DNA of 64,000 nucleotides from CALDTK01 sp965213735 (GCA_965213735.1 CBDCAB010000006.1:186001-250000); one strand, 5' to 3'. Shown: positions 51,906-61,572, counted from the stretch's first letter. The notes: a model not told the origin generated them from the letters alone. Made by a program: numbers and translations.

Positions 51906-54734
51906 TCAATCTATGAGCAAGACGGGGTAGCTCACCACGCTTTTGCCCGAGCTGAGTGTGAAGTAGTAAATCCCGTTGCCTAGATCTTCTAAAGGGAAGT
52001 CTACGAGTTGTTCCCCTTGCGGCAAAACCACTGGTGCAGCTACCTCTCGACCAAGGACATCCACTAGGCTAATGCTACACGCTGGGGCTTCGTTGCCGAT
52101 GCTGACAGCGGCAGCAGCAGCCCGGTTGCCACGTTTGACAAAGGAGGGCGGAGGGGCCAGCACGCGACATGCTGCAAGCTCAGTACAGTCGAGCTTGGCT
52201 ATTTCTGCGGCCAAATCGGCCTGCAGTCGCCCAGCACCAACCGCGGCCAGCTGCATATCCTCCACCACCATATCTGCGTACATTCTCGGAGCATCCGCAG
52301 CTGCCGATAGCTCACTGCACTGCGCCTGGTAAGTAAGACTTAATACCCCGGCAAGCAGTGCCGCTGAGCCCGAGCTCCCTGGCAACATCAGTGTATCAGT
52401 GCCCACTAACTCATAAGCCAAGCCCCCCGCCTGAGTGTAAAAGATGCGCTCATCTAGTAGTGGCTGCAACAGATCTTTCTGCTCATTATCGAGCGGAGCA
52501 GCCACCAGCACCATCTCACCCTGTACACCCGCAGGAAAATCCGCCGGCAGTGCAGTAGGTTGATTCGGAGCAGCTGCAACTAAGGCTATACCTTCATCGG
52601 CGAGTTGTGCGGCTACGTACTCCGCCACCTGCGCAGCATTGGCATCATGTACTAGCCGCTCAGCACCTTGCACCACGAGCATACTCACCACTAGGCCACC
52701 ACGGGTGCCATTGCTCTGGTTGTAGTTTTGGCGTAAGCTGTACAAATAGCTGGCACCCTCCACCCAATCCGCCAGCGAACTCCCCTGGAGAGGAAGAATC
52801 CGACCTGCCCAGTCAACCCCGGCAATACCCTCTCCATTATCCGGATTGGCTGCCACAATGTGACTTACCGCCGCTCCATGCGAGCCACTGCTAAAGTCAG
52901 CTTGGCGGCCGCCTAGTACCACACCAATACGATCATCCACGAAACCATTATTATCATCGTCGATGCCATTACCTGCGATTTCTGCTAGGTTTTCGTAGCG
53001 CCTCCCGCTCAAATCGGTGCTGGTGAGCTTGAAATTTTGGTCGAAAATTCCCGTGATGACAGGGCTCGGCTGCACTGGCTCCGTAGCCCCATAGACAATT
53101 TCCCAGGCCTCGGGAAGTCCATGCCGCGGCGCGTATGACTGTATCGCATAGTCGGGATCACTCGGGGTACGTGAGCGCAGGAGAAGTTGCACATTGGGTT
53201 CGACAGCGATTATTCCCGATTGCTCACGCAGCCCTTGAGTAGTGGCTGTTAGCTCACCATCATCGAGGGCGTAGAGGTGGGTGTTCCACACATTGCTGAG
53301 GGTACGCTGGCGAGAGAGATTTTCCCCACTAGGCAGGGTCAGGGCTGAGGGCGCTGCTTCTCCCGCTGCAAATGTCACGATGAGTTGATCGCTCAGGCAA
53401 GCCTCTCGCAGCACCGTCTCTAGCGCCAAACGCACATTGAGCCTCCCTCCACTGGCTACCACATTCTGTAAACTTGCCACCTCATCAACCGATGACAGTA
53501 GCAAATCGCGGACGAGCAGTGCGGTAGCTCCCGGTTGACTCAGCGCCAGCTTTTCGAGCGAGCCACAATCTAAAGCATACATTAACGCAACCGTACCCGC
53601 AACATGAGGGGTGGCTCCGGAAGTACCCTCAAACGTATTATCACTCGAAGTATAACTGATGGAGCGAAATTCTGCGCCTGGGGCGGCAAGGTCGACGTAG
53701 ACGGGACTAAAGCTCGATTCTTGCCAGATTTCGTCTAGCCTATCGCTAGCAGTTACAGCAATGAGGTATTCACTCGCGCAGGTAGCGGGTATATCATTCG
53801 GGTTGGTGGTAGAAATGAAGCCAAGCATATTCGAGCTAGCACCTACACTTAATATTCCTACTTCGCCAGCGCGATTAATGGCGTCATTTAGATCGGGAAA
53901 TTCCGTACAGTTTCTTCCGTCGATACCAAATGACATATTAGCTACCACTACAAAAGCACCAAAGATCCCGTTGCTGAGGTTGAATCGCTCTCGTTGCAGA
54001 GTGAGGTAGTCGAGCGCCAAAATCCAGTCATCAACATCATCAATTTGTAGAGGTATGATTTCCGCACCCCAGTTAAGCCCCGCCGTCTGACGATGATTAT
54101 TGGTTTCGGCGGCAAGCGTAGCCACCACGTGTGCGCCATGCCGATCATCTTCGAAAGTATTTATCCCTTCTAAAAAATTCCAGCCAGTAATATCATCGAT
54201 ATAGCCATTGTTATCATCGTCAATTCCATTATTAGGTATTTCATCGCGATTAGTGAAATATTTCCTTCTTAGTTCGCTGTGGTCGAGATCGAAGCCATTG
54301 GGCTCGATAACGCCAATAGCAATATCTTGACCCGAAGCCGTTCTGCCACCGACGGTGTATTCCCAAGCTCCGGGAGCATCAATTTGCTGCAAGTTCCATT
54401 GTTGCGCAAAGCCTGGATCATTGGGAGTTATATCACGCGGCTTCACCTCGCGATCATTGCGCGTAGCCCGCACCACACTCGGCATGGCCTGCCATTCGGC
54501 TACTGTGTTATTGCTGATGACATAGGCAATGTGGCGGGCTGCACTCGACTGCAAGCGCTGAATGTGCACTTCACCTCCTCCAGCTTTCGCCAAAACCTCT
54601 AAGGCCTCAGTCGCAATAGCTTCATTCTGAAAAGTAACCATAACTCCCTGCTGAGCGGAAGCCGTTTGGAGCAGAGACAAAGCACATAGCCCTACCAGCA
54701 GTAAGCGTAATGAATCAGGTGTAGCAAATTTCAT
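51906..54734 (-). CDS. Secreted protein with two tandem S8 (subtilisin-like) domains and T9SS sorting domain
   Basis: The 942-residue protein has a signal peptide (cut after T-A-S-A-Q), two subtilase domains (about 105-440 and 525-830) and a C-terminal sorting-type domain (V-D-V-L-G-R-E-V to the end). Domain 1 keeps His199 (H-G-A-H), Asn266 and Ser372 (G-T-S-G-A-T-P), but the catalytic Asp position reads I-G-V-I-E, so Glu144 replaces Asp. Domain 2 has Asp565, His619 and Ser788 in degenerate motifs, and the oxyanion Asn is not evident. Both contain the calcium-type sequence N-G-I-D-D-D-N-N-G. It arose by internal duplication. Whether either domain is an active protease is doubtful; binding or very slow proteolysis is possible. 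Confidence 0.9.
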   Translation of the reverse strand: MKFATPDSLRLLLVGLCALSLLQTASAQQGVMVTFQNEAIATEALEVLAKAGGGEVHIQRLQSSAARHIAYVISNNTVAEWQAMPSVVRATRNDREVKPRDITPNDPGFAQQWNLQQIDAPGAWEYTVGGRTASGQDIAIGVIEPNGFDLDHSELRRKYFTNRDEIPNNGIDDDNNGYIDDITGWNFLEGINTFEDDRHGAHVVATLAAETNNHRQTAGLNWGAEIIPLQIDDVDDWILALDYLTLQRERFNLSNGIFGAFVVVANMSFGIDGRNCTEFPDLNDAINRAGEVGILSVGASSNMLGFISTTNPNDIPATCASEYLIAVTASDRLDEIWQESSFSPVYVDLAAPGAEFRSISYTSSDNTFEGTSGATPHVAGTVALMYALDCGSLEKLALSQPGATALLVRDLLLSSVDEVASLQNVVASGGRLNVRLALETVLREACLSDQLIVTFAAGEAAPSALTLPSGENLSRQRTLSNVWNTHLYALDDGELTATTQGLREQSGIIAVEPNVQLLLRSRTPSDPDYAIQSYAPRHGLPEAWEIVYGATEPVQPSPVITGIFDQNFKLTSTDLSGRRYENLAEIAGNGIDDDNNGFVDDRIGVVLGGRQADFSSGSHGAAVSHIVAANPDNGEGIAGVDWAGRILPLQGSSLADWVEGASYLYSLRQNYNQSNGTRGGLVVSMLVVQGAERLVHDANAAQVAEYVAAQLADEGIALVAAAPNQPTALPADFPAGVQGEMVLVAAPLDNEQKDLLQPLLDERIFYTQAGGLAYELVGTDTLMLPGSSGSAALLAGVLSLTYQAQCSELSAAADAPRMYADMVVEDMQLAAVGAGRLQADLAAEIAKLDCTELAACRVLAPPPSFVKRGNRAAAAAVSIGNEAPACSISLVDVLGREVAAPVVLPQGEQLVDFPLEDLGNGIYYFTLSSGKSVVSYPVLLID

Positions 54735-54880
54735 ACGTACGCTCTAGGGATGAAAAGGAGCACAACGAGTATAGGGCTTCCGTAGCTACAACATGAATAG
54801 AATGCGCTGAAGTGTCAGCTACACAGAATTTCTGCCTCTTGAGCATCTTGATGTGGTCCGCCCCGCTGCTAGAACGGGCT

Positions 54881-55477
54881 CTAAGGATGAGGCGGCTTCA
54901 CGAATGCTGCTTCACCAGCGTTTACGAGTATATCAAGTCGATTGTTGGGTGGAGGTATTGGGCAGCTAAATCCCTCTCCGTATGCACACCATGGGTTGTA
55001 AGCCTTATTGAAGTCGAGTTCGAGGTTGCGCGCATCGACTGCCTGTTTAGACACCGAGAGGTAGCGCCCGCCACCGTAGCTTTCAAACCCATTCGTTTCA
55101 TCCCAAAAAGGCACAAACAATTGATCGCGATAAAGTGGGTTTTGCCGTAAGGCTACAGACTCATAAACCGTCAACTGCTGCATTGCACCTGCGTGAACAA
55201 AGTAGACTTTGGCGTAGGGCAAGTACTGCTTGGCGTTGCCATCTGAAGTAGCAAACGACACCTCAGCACTATCCACCAGTGGTAGAATCACGGTGCTAAA
55301 CCGAAAGCTATCGTTGGGGCTGAAGTAGCGCAAGCCGAAAATGCTAGCCGAATCGAGTGGAGCACGTGGATTGCTCAGCAGCTGCGCCACCAGTAGCTTG
55401 CGGTGCTCAGTCAACTCCTCAGCAGAAGTCGCTTGAGCCTGTGCCAGTAGCGGACACCACAACAGCAAAAACAGCAT
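54881..55477 (-). CDS. DUF1684 family exported protein
   Basis: The 198-residue protein has a short signal peptide (L-F-L-L-L-W-C-P-L-L-A-Q-A-Q) and the DUF1684 hallmarks: V-P-F-W-D-E-T-N-G, Y-G-G-G-R-Y-L and D-F-N-K-A-Y-N-P-W-C-A-Y followed by C-P-I-P-P-P-N-N-R-L. The conserved aromatic, Cys and Pro residues form the family core; its biochemical role is not established. The start is the ATG at 55477, with GTG at 55486 as alternative. It is monocistronic, flanked by gaps of about 80 and 145 bp. Confidence 0.88.
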   Translation of the reverse strand: MLFLLLWCPLLAQAQATSAEELTEHRKLLVAQLLSNPRAPLDSASIFGLRYFSPNDSFRFSTVILPLVDSAEVSFATSDGNAKQYLPYAKVYFVHAGAMQQLTVYESVALRQNPLYRDQLFVPFWDETNGFESYGGGRYLSVSKQAVDARNLELDFNKAYNPWCAYGEGFSCPIPPPNNRLDILVNAGEAAFVKPPHP

Positions 55478-55560
55478 TCTCAGCACCTAGCAAAGGTAGT
55501 AGGTGAAGCTATGGGCTGCTGCGTGGCTGTGGTGCCCGCTATCCGGTAAGCCGTGGCTAG

Positions 55561-56559
55561 CTACAGATCGTCGTCGTAATGCTCGTCATCGAGATCGTCT
55601 AGCTCATCCATCTCATCATCAGGATCGACGGCAGCAAGACTCACCCGCTTGGCGATATTTTCATCGCGATCATTTTTGGCGAGCACGAAATTTACGGCAT
55701 CGCCTACGCGCAAGCTCTTGAAGTCGACACCTTCCACATCTCCGTGGTAGAAGAATAGGTTGTTGTCGGGCCAGGAAATAAAGCCGAAGCCATTCTTGAG
55801 GCTCATCACCTCAGAGGTCTGCATGTCTTCATCCTCCTCGTAAACGACTTCTTCAATTTCGCGCTCCTCGTCGTAGTCGCGGTTGCTCTCGTGGCGACTG
55901 TCGTGGCTCACAAAAAGATCATCCACGAGTTGCTCTTCGTGCTCGAGCGGCTCATCGATGATCGAGGTCATGTCTACAGGGTAAGTACACCACTGCAGCA
56001 GGTCTTGGGCCGTGCGAGTGACAGCCATACGCCCGCCATCCTCTTCGAATTCGAAGTTCCAGCTCATCACCATGGTACGCACGCCGAGTTGTGGCAGCTT
56101 GCGCACCAGTGGCACGTAGTCGCCATCGGAGGCAATGAGTACGAGCACATCGATTTGATCGAGGGCAGCCAAGCTCATAGCCTCTACAGCCAGCAGCACA
56201 TCTATGCCTTTCTCTTCGAGCCTGCCGTGGTTGTTACGTAGCGGCAGGTGTGCGCTTTGCACGTATTCCGACATCAGGATGTCGCTAAACACGCGATCAT
56301 AGTAGAGCCTATTGCTCTTTTGCGAAGCCGACTTAGCGGATAATCTTCCGCGGAAGTACTTGGATTCGACGAGTGCACATAAGTGCGCTTCCGTGCCTTC
56401 CTCTTCGGCAATTTTGGCTTTTATGAACTCATGCAGGCCAGAAATGCTGAGCCTGCGTTTGCGTTCGTGGTTATAGTTGTAGTAGTTGGAGACGTGGAGA
56501 AAATAGTTCCCGTCGTAGAAGATCCCTACGCGGGTAAGCTTCTTGTGGGCCTTAGCCAT
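55561..56559 (-). CDS. NYN-domain protein fused to a cold-shock-like OB domain
   Basis: The 332-residue protein begins with a NYN (LabA/DUF88-type PIN-like) domain: G-I-F-Y-D-G-N-Y-F with Asp16, then K-G-I-D-V-L-L-A-V-E and L-I-A-S-D-G-D-Y-V-P-L-V, the acidic residues expected to bind catalytic metal. An acidic linker of about 40 residues follows, then a cold-shock-like OB domain (K-N-G-F-G-F-I-S-W, L-F-F-Y-H-G-D-V) near residues 250-312 and an Asp/Glu-rich tail. NYN domains are putative ribonucleases and the OB domain an RNA binder, so RNA processing or decay is likely but unproven. No RNA gene lies next to it. Confidence 0.85.
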   Translation of the reverse strand: MAKAHKKLTRVGIFYDGNYFLHVSNYYNYNHERKRRLSISGLHEFIKAKIAEEEGTEAHLCALVESKYFRGRLSAKSASQKSNRLYYDRVFSDILMSEYVQSAHLPLRNNHGRLEEKGIDVLLAVEAMSLAALDQIDVLVLIASDGDYVPLVRKLPQLGVRTMVMSWNFEFEEDGGRMAVTRTAQDLLQWCTYPVDMTSIIDEPLEHEEQLVDDLFVSHDSRHESNRDYDEEREIEEVVYEEDEDMQTSEVMSLKNGFGFISWPDNNLFFYHGDVEGVDFKSLRVGDAVNFVLAKNDRDENIAKRVSLAAVDPDDEMDELDDLDDEHYDDDL

Positions 56560-56752
56560 GGTGTGTTTGTTTAAGCTCTTAGCTCGTAAAATGAGTCGGT
56601 AAGACTCCTATGTTCAATAAATCTGCTCAGCATGCAGTGCAGCGCTAAGCGGGTCGCAATATGCAAAAGCTGAGGCTATTTCGAGCAATTCAGCGAAAGT
56701 AGTTTTAGACGTTGGGACGGCCTGGCTTTGCGCTTCTGGAAAATATCCGGGA

Positions 56753-58417
56753 TTAGTCCATCTGCGTCGCTCCTTTGAAGATGCGATTCCAGCGTATACC
56801 ATTCGACATGTTGCCGTCTCTGGTCGAGAACCAAATGAACAGCGGCTTGCCTACTATATGATCAGCTGGCACGAAGCCCCAAAAGCGAGAATCTTCAGAG
56901 CCATGCCGATTGTCGCCCATCGCCCAGTAATAATCCTGCTCGAAGGTATAGGAAGTGGCAGGTTGACCATCAATGAGGATGCCCTCCCGAGTCACCTCCA
57001 GCTCGTGACCTTCATAAACCGAAATTATTCTACGGTAGAGGGCGATATTCTTTGGTCCGATAGCTACGGTTTCTCCCGCTTTCGGCACGTAAATCGGCCC
57101 GTAGTTATCGATGGTCCAGTTGGGAAAGTTAGCAGGATCGTGCGGAAAAAGGCGGTAAGCCATGCGAACGTTGCCATTCGGCTCCGCAACGTTGGGGACC
57201 ACCTCGATACGCTCGTCGACAGCCTTGAGCTTATTGATTTGCTCTTGGTTGAGTACGGCATCAAAGCTCGGCTGTGCCAGTACTGCCTGCGCACCTCGAT
57301 CACCGCGGGCGCGTAAGTCTTCGTTCGAGATACCCCATTCATGAAGTTGCGCCACGTCAAGACGTACATCGCCAGGCTTAGTCACTGTGTAGCTGTACTG
57401 GATGTTGGGTGCATCCTGAGCGCGCTCGCCGTTGAGATACAGTTCGCGGTTGCGTATTTCTACAGTGTCACCCGGCACGGCCACGGCTCGCTTCACATAA
57501 TGATCCTTTTTATCGAGCGGGCGAGTGATGAGTTCGGATGTAGGTCGCAACACTGCATTCCCTGAGCGGTCGGCGACACTCCCAACGCGATAGTCCTCTG
57601 CGCTCCAGGTGCGACCTGGGGTCACGTAGACACTATCGCCTAGTGGGAAGTTGAAAACTATTGGATCATTGCGGTCGATATTTTCAATGGCAGGCAGCCG
57701 CCGCATGCGTAGGCTAGGGGTTTTGAGGTAACTCTCACCGATGTCAAAGGGGAGGCGGTTGTGCAAGAGCGGCACCATCGCGATGGTTTGGGGGGTGCGG
57801 ATGCCGTAATGCGCTTTGGATACCACCAGGTAATCGCCCACCAGCATCGACCCTTCCATGGAAGAAGTCGGGATGGTAAACATTTCGAAGACGAAAAGCC
57901 TGATTAATGCTGCTGCCGAAACAGCGAAGATGATGGCTTCGGCCCATTCGCGACCGCTTGATCGCTTGTAGGGGCTTTCCTGCTGGAGGCGCTGGGCCTT
58001 GCGCTCTTCTCCACGAGCTTTGGCCTCGGTGATGGCAGCTGCGTAGGCTACTTCCTGCTTCAGTACTGGACCGAGGTAGTGTGCATCAGCTTGCCTGCCG
58101 AGCCAGATGAAATAAAGTGGAGCTACCACTACTGAGAGGAAGGCATCAGTAAAGCTGAAGCGCCCGAAGGAGCGCGCCAGGTCGACACACATGCCAGCGT
58201 AGATAAACACATTGACTAAGGGCACCAGCAGCCATAGGGCATAGATTGGCTTTCTGCCGATGAGCATGCACCATTTGCCGAAGTTGACACCCGGTACCCA
58301 GGCATCACTTGCCTTGAGCTCGAGGCTGGGCTGGTCTAGTTTAGCTTGCGCAAAAACTAGCGAAAGCCCGTAGCACAACACGAGGTACGAAACCAGCAGG
58401 AAGACCAATAAGCCCAT
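56753..58417 (-). CDS. lepB: Signal peptidase I with N-terminal membrane extension
   Basis: The 554-residue protein has about 110 residues of extra N-terminal membrane segments before the usual anchor helix. The S26 catalytic domain follows, with P-T-S-S-M (Ser186), Y-V-K-R-A-V-A-V-P-G-D (Lys309) and M-G-D-N-R-H-G-S-E-D-S-R. It cleaves signal peptides of exported proteins, of which this window encodes many. It is about twice the length of many LepB proteins because of the N-terminal part and a long insertion between the Lys and G-D-N-R motifs, as in other Bacteroidota. TACTTTCG (58448-58441), a 7 of 8 -7 box, lies 23 nt upstream. Confidence 0.94.
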   Translation of the reverse strand: MGLLVFLLVSYLVLCYGLSLVFAQAKLDQPSLELKASDAWVPGVNFGKWCMLIGRKPIYALWLLVPLVNVFIYAGMCVDLARSFGRFSFTDAFLSVVVAPLYFIWLGRQADAHYLGPVLKQEVAYAAAITEAKARGEERKAQRLQQESPYKRSSGREWAEAIIFAVSAAALIRLFVFEMFTIPTSSMEGSMLVGDYLVVSKAHYGIRTPQTIAMVPLLHNRLPFDIGESYLKTPSLRMRRLPAIENIDRNDPIVFNFPLGDSVYVTPGRTWSAEDYRVGSVADRSGNAVLRPTSELITRPLDKKDHYVKRAVAVPGDTVEIRNRELYLNGERAQDAPNIQYSYTVTKPGDVRLDVAQLHEWGISNEDLRARGDRGAQAVLAQPSFDAVLNQEQINKLKAVDERIEVVPNVAEPNGNVRMAYRLFPHDPANFPNWTIDNYGPIYVPKAGETVAIGPKNIALYRRIISVYEGHELEVTREGILIDGQPATSYTFEQDYYWAMGDNRHGSEDSRFWGFVPADHIVGKPLFIWFSTRDGNMSNGIRWNRIFKGATQMD

Positions 58418-58642
58418 AAGTACATGCGTAAATTGACTGGCGAAAGTAGAACCTTCTCGTCAACCCGGGTCGTGCATCGGAATGCGTAGCGAAAGCCTGA
58501 CAACACAAAAAAGGCTGGCGCTCGCGCAAGGAAAACGGCTGGAGCCCTAGTAAGCTCTAAGGTGACAACGGCTTTTCGAGCAAGTGCCAGGATTTGAAGT
58601 GCTTGGCGGCTTGCAGTAGCAATTCTGATGCACGATCCGGGT

Positions 58643-59038
58643 TTAGCGCTCCGGGCAGTCGGCCAGCACGAAAATTCGTTCTCTATCCCGCAGGTGGCTG
58701 AGGTATACATCCAGGTGACGCTCCACGAAGCCGCCTTTGGTGCAGCGAAAGGCCACAGGTATCGGCACGCTCATCCCAGGTTCGACGGGCGTGTTGGGCC
58801 AATCGACAGCGGTGCATCCGCAGCTGGGGCGAATATTTTCAATGACGAAAGGTTCGCTCGTCGGGTTGTACAGCCTTAGCGAGTCGTAATGCTCTACACC
58901 GCGTTCGTCGATAATGCCGAAGTCTAGCTCGAAGCCATCTGGCCAGTAGGCCGACGTGTCAGCTTGCGCCAAAACCGCACCTACGCCGGCATAGCAGACG
59001 AAGCTCAGTATCAAAAATGTTTTATAAGTCTGCGTCAC
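58643..59038 (-). CDS. DUF1573 exported protein
   Basis: The 131-residue protein has a signal peptide (F-L-I-L-S-F-V-C-Y-A-G-V, cut after V-L-A-Q) and one DUF1573 immunoglobulin-like domain with the signature N-I-R-P-S-C-G-C-T-A-V-D-W. The start is GTG at 59038; it overlaps the end of the DUF2452 gene by 17 nt, consistent with translational coupling. The family is common in Bacteroidota, often exported, and its role is not defined. Confidence 0.85.
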   Translation of the reverse strand: MTQTYKTFLILSFVCYAGVGAVLAQADTSAYWPDGFELDFGIIDERGVEHYDSLRLYNPTSEPFVIENIRPSCGCTAVDWPNTPVEPGMSVPIPVAFRCTKGGFVERHLDVYLSHLRDRERIFVLADCPER

Positions 59039-59483
59039 TAGCCATTTGTTCTACGACCCAGGTATGGTCTGAGCCGAGGCGTACAGTAGCAACGTATGCA
59101 AAGGGCGCTTCCTTGCGCCACTCCTGCGGCCCTATCATACTCATGACACGACTGCCATCGCTGCGTTGGTAGAGGTAGCAGGTTTGGCCGATGTTGGGCC
59201 GAAACCCCATATCAGCCGTGTAGATGCTTTCGCTCACGCTGATGCGATCATGAATGCCTTGAGCCTGTGTTAGGAGCAGCTCGATCTGATGCTTGAGTTG
59301 CTCGAGCTGAGTCTCCGTCTGCTCGTACATAGCCGACATCGCCAAGCCCTTTGCACGACCTTTATCTATGGGCGCGATGATAGCCGAGCCCACGTGGTGC
59401 GCATACCGCAGCAAGCTTGGCGCGTCAGTCACCTGATCAGGATCGATCGTGTTGATCGACTCTTTGGGAGTATAAGCAGACAT
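59022..59483 (-). CDS. DUF2452 family protein
   Basis: The 153-residue protein has no signal peptide. It contains P-I-D-K-G-R-A-K-G-L-A-M-S-A-M-Y-E-Q-T, a helical segment, then D-M-G-F-R-P-N-I-G-Q-T-C-Y-L-Y, which I recognise as DUF2452. It is probably cytoplasmic and of unknown function. The ATG at 59483 is preferred to a TTG three codons upstream. It overlaps the DUF1573 gene. Confidence 0.82.
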   Translation of the reverse strand: MSAYTPKESINTIDPDQVTDAPSLLRYAHHVGSAIIAPIDKGRAKGLAMSAMYEQTETQLEQLKHQIELLLTQAQGIHDRISVSESIYTADMGFRPNIGQTCYLYQRSDGSRVMSMIGPQEWRKEAPFAYVATVRLGSDHTWVVEQMASDADL

Positions 59484-59540
59484 ACCAAGCAAAACCCGCA
59501 GCAGACCTGCAAGTTGTAGACACGAGTTATGGGCTAGGTG

Positions 59541-60521
59541 CTACTTGAGGGTGAAGCTGCCTTCGCCGCTGAGGTAGCCTTTGTTGAAGATCTGCACCCC
59601 GTAGTCGCCCTTCGAGAGCTGATTAGGCGCATCCCACTTCACACATACCTCCTCCACATTGTTGGCGTAAGCATGCTCGGCTCTCTTGGTGTAGCGCACC
59701 TGCTCCTTAGTCAACACATTTTGAATGACACCCGATCCCATCTCCTCCACAGCGAGGGTTTCGCCGAGGGGATTGATGATGCGGACGTAAAACTCTTCAT
59801 TGCCAGGAGTGGTCACGTCATTTTCGAGTGTCTCAAAGCATACCGTCAGCAAGTCAACGTTCTTGGCATACTTCTTCTTGACAGTACGACCGTTGTCTTT
59901 CATGCGGAGCCCAGTCACGTCGACATTATCGACTTTGACTACTGAAGCCATATTGACGGTAGTAGCGAGAGCTTTGCGCTCCTCCATGAGCACCTCTTTT
60001 TCGCTCATCAGTTCGGCTCGTGCCACGGTGAGTTCTTCATTGGCAGCAGTAGCGTCGGCAACAGTTCGCTGCAGACCTTCATTTTCGCTGGAGAGGTTGA
60101 GGTTCTGCTCGGCGAGGAGACCGTTTTCTTCGCGAAGCTTGGTGATTTCAGCAACGTACTCAGCTGTTTGCTCCTTGAGGTTGGCCAGCTCGGTACGCAC
60201 CTTGGCGAGGTTGCGCTTGTCGCGCATGAGGACATCGATGCGCTTCTTCTGATCCATCAGATCAGCTTTGGCAGCGTCGAGTTCAGCATTGATGGATTCA
60301 TTGGTGCCGCGCATCTCTTCGAGCTCGGCGAGCGACTCGTAGTACTGTGCGTTGATTTCTGATTTGAGTTGCTCAGTCTCGTCGAGCTTAGAGAGCGCTT
60401 CCTCGTGGCGGGTGGTAAGTGCGCTGTGTTGCGAGTACTGGTAAGCTGCTACACCGAGAAGTGCAATGATGGCCACGAGGGCAATTGGAAGAAGTCTTGA
60501 AGTGCCAGAAGTACTAGACAT
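59541..60521 (-). CDS. Membrane-anchored coiled-coil protein, function unknown
   Basis: The 326-residue protein has an N-terminal membrane helix (L-L-P-I-A-L-V-A-I-I-A-L-L-G-V-A-A-Y) and a long coiled coil over about residues 35-190 rich in Leu, Glu and Lys heptads. The C-terminal beta-rich domain contains V-K-K-K-Y-A-K-N-V-D-L-L-T-V-C-F and F-Y-V-R-I-I-N-P-L-G-E. This plan suggests a periplasmic or cell-division-type scaffold, but I do not recognise the family. The ATG at 60521 is chosen because the longer frame adds a basic, unconserved stretch. Confidence 0.75.
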   Translation of the reverse strand: MSSTSGTSRLLPIALVAIIALLGVAAYQYSQHSALTTRHEEALSKLDETEQLKSEINAQYYESLAELEEMRGTNESINAELDAAKADLMDQKKRIDVLMRDKRNLAKVRTELANLKEQTAEYVAEITKLREENGLLAEQNLNLSSENEGLQRTVADATAANEELTVARAELMSEKEVLMEERKALATTVNMASVVKVDNVDVTGLRMKDNGRTVKKKYAKNVDLLTVCFETLENDVTTPGNEEFYVRIINPLGETLAVEEMGSGVIQNVLTKEQVRYTKRAEHAYANNVEEVCVKWDAPNQLSKGDYGVQIFNKGYLSGEGSFTLK

Positions 60522-60809
60522 AGGTCTTGTGGTTTGGTCAGTGGTCGAACAACCGTTAGAGAGAACAAGTGATTTTAGAGGTCGGCTTCTGAGACGGTCT
60601 CTCAAACGGAATTCGGTGCAAATCTGTATCAAAAGTATCGCATCCACGACAAATTTTCAGCATCCACAGCGCAGATTAGCACTACCCGCTACACAACAAA
60701 CCTCTGGCTATCAAGCGCTTGCTAGCCAACTGCGCACCTTGCGCAGGTTTGGTCGAAAAAACTTTGATTTTAACGTTTTTACGGGATTGACACCTTTCTT
60801 AGCAGCAAC

Positions 60810-61547
60810 ATGTACAACCAACTCGACCTATCGACCATCCTTTTTCTCGACGTCGAATGCGTCAGTGGTGAGGCGAGCTATGATGATGTGCCGCAGACAC
60901 TGGCTGACCTGTGGGCTGCCAAAGCTCCCCGCATTATGCGCGTCGACGAGCTCGATGAGGCCGAACTGCACCGTAGCTATACCGAAAAGGCCGCCATCTA
61001 TTCAGAATTTGGCAAAATCGTCTGCATCAGTGTCGGCATCGTTACCGGTCCTGCTGGCAGCGAGTCTATTCGCGTAAAAAGCTTTGCTGATCCCGAAGAG
61101 CGCAAGCTTCTTGCAGACTTCGCTGAGTTGTTGAGCAGCAACCCCGGCATCCGCAACTTCTGCGGACACAACATCCGCGAGTTCGATATGCCTTACATCG
61201 GGCGCCGCATGCTCATCAACCGCATGGAGCTGCCCAAGCTGATCGATCTACGTGGCAAAAAACCCTGGGAGTGCCATCACGTCGTCGACACCATGGAGAT
61301 GTGGTGCTTCGGCGATCGCAAAAATTACACGAGCCTCAAACTTCTTGCAGCGCTCTTTGATGTGCCTAGTCCCAAAGATGATATTGATGGCTCGCAGGTA
61401 GGTCGCGTCTACTGGGAAGATCATGACCTCGACCGCATAGCGATCTACTGCGAAAAAGACGTGGTCGCCACTGCCAATGTCTTCTTCGCCCTCACCGGCC
61501 GCGAGCTCATCGCTGAGGATAGGGTAGTGTTGGTGGGGCGGGAGTAG
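60810..61547 (+). CDS. 3'-5' exonuclease, PolB-like RNase H fold
   Basis: The 245-residue protein has the DEDDy exonuclease motifs: Exo I L-F-L-D-V-E with Asp14 and Glu16, Exo II G-H-N-I-R-E-F-D-M-P near residues 124-133, and Exo III Y-C-E-K-D-V near 213. This is the family of predicted 3'-5' exonucleases related to the proofreading domain of DNA polymerase B, present as stand-alone proteins in Bacteroidota. Its substrate, DNA repair intermediates or RNA, is unknown. It is 30 nt upstream of rpe on the same strand, although rpe has its own promoter box. Confidence 0.85.
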   Translation: MYNQLDLSTILFLDVECVSGEASYDDVPQTLADLWAAKAPRIMRVDELDEAELHRSYTEKAAIYSEFGKIVCISVGIVTGPAGSESIRVKSFADPEERKLLADFAELLSSNPGIRNFCGHNIREFDMPYIGRRMLINRMELPKLIDLRGKKPWECHHVVDTMEMWCFGDRKNYTSLKLLAALFDVPSPKDDIDGSQVGRVYWEDHDLDRIAIYCEKDVVATANVFFALTGRELIAEDRVVLVGRE

Positions 61548-61564
61548 CAAATCAGCGCGGGTCC

Positions 61565-61572
61565 TACCTTTG
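61565..61572 (+). promoter_or_regulatory. Promoter -7 box of rpe
   Basis: TACCTTTG is a perfect TAnnTTTG match with only five bases before the ATG, which implies transcription begins at or next to the start codon. Confidence 0.6.

Noticed and set aside
53035..53060. Possible degenerate copy of the recurrent word (TTTTGGTCGAAAAT)
   Set aside because: The GCGNAAGC core is broken, so it was not included.
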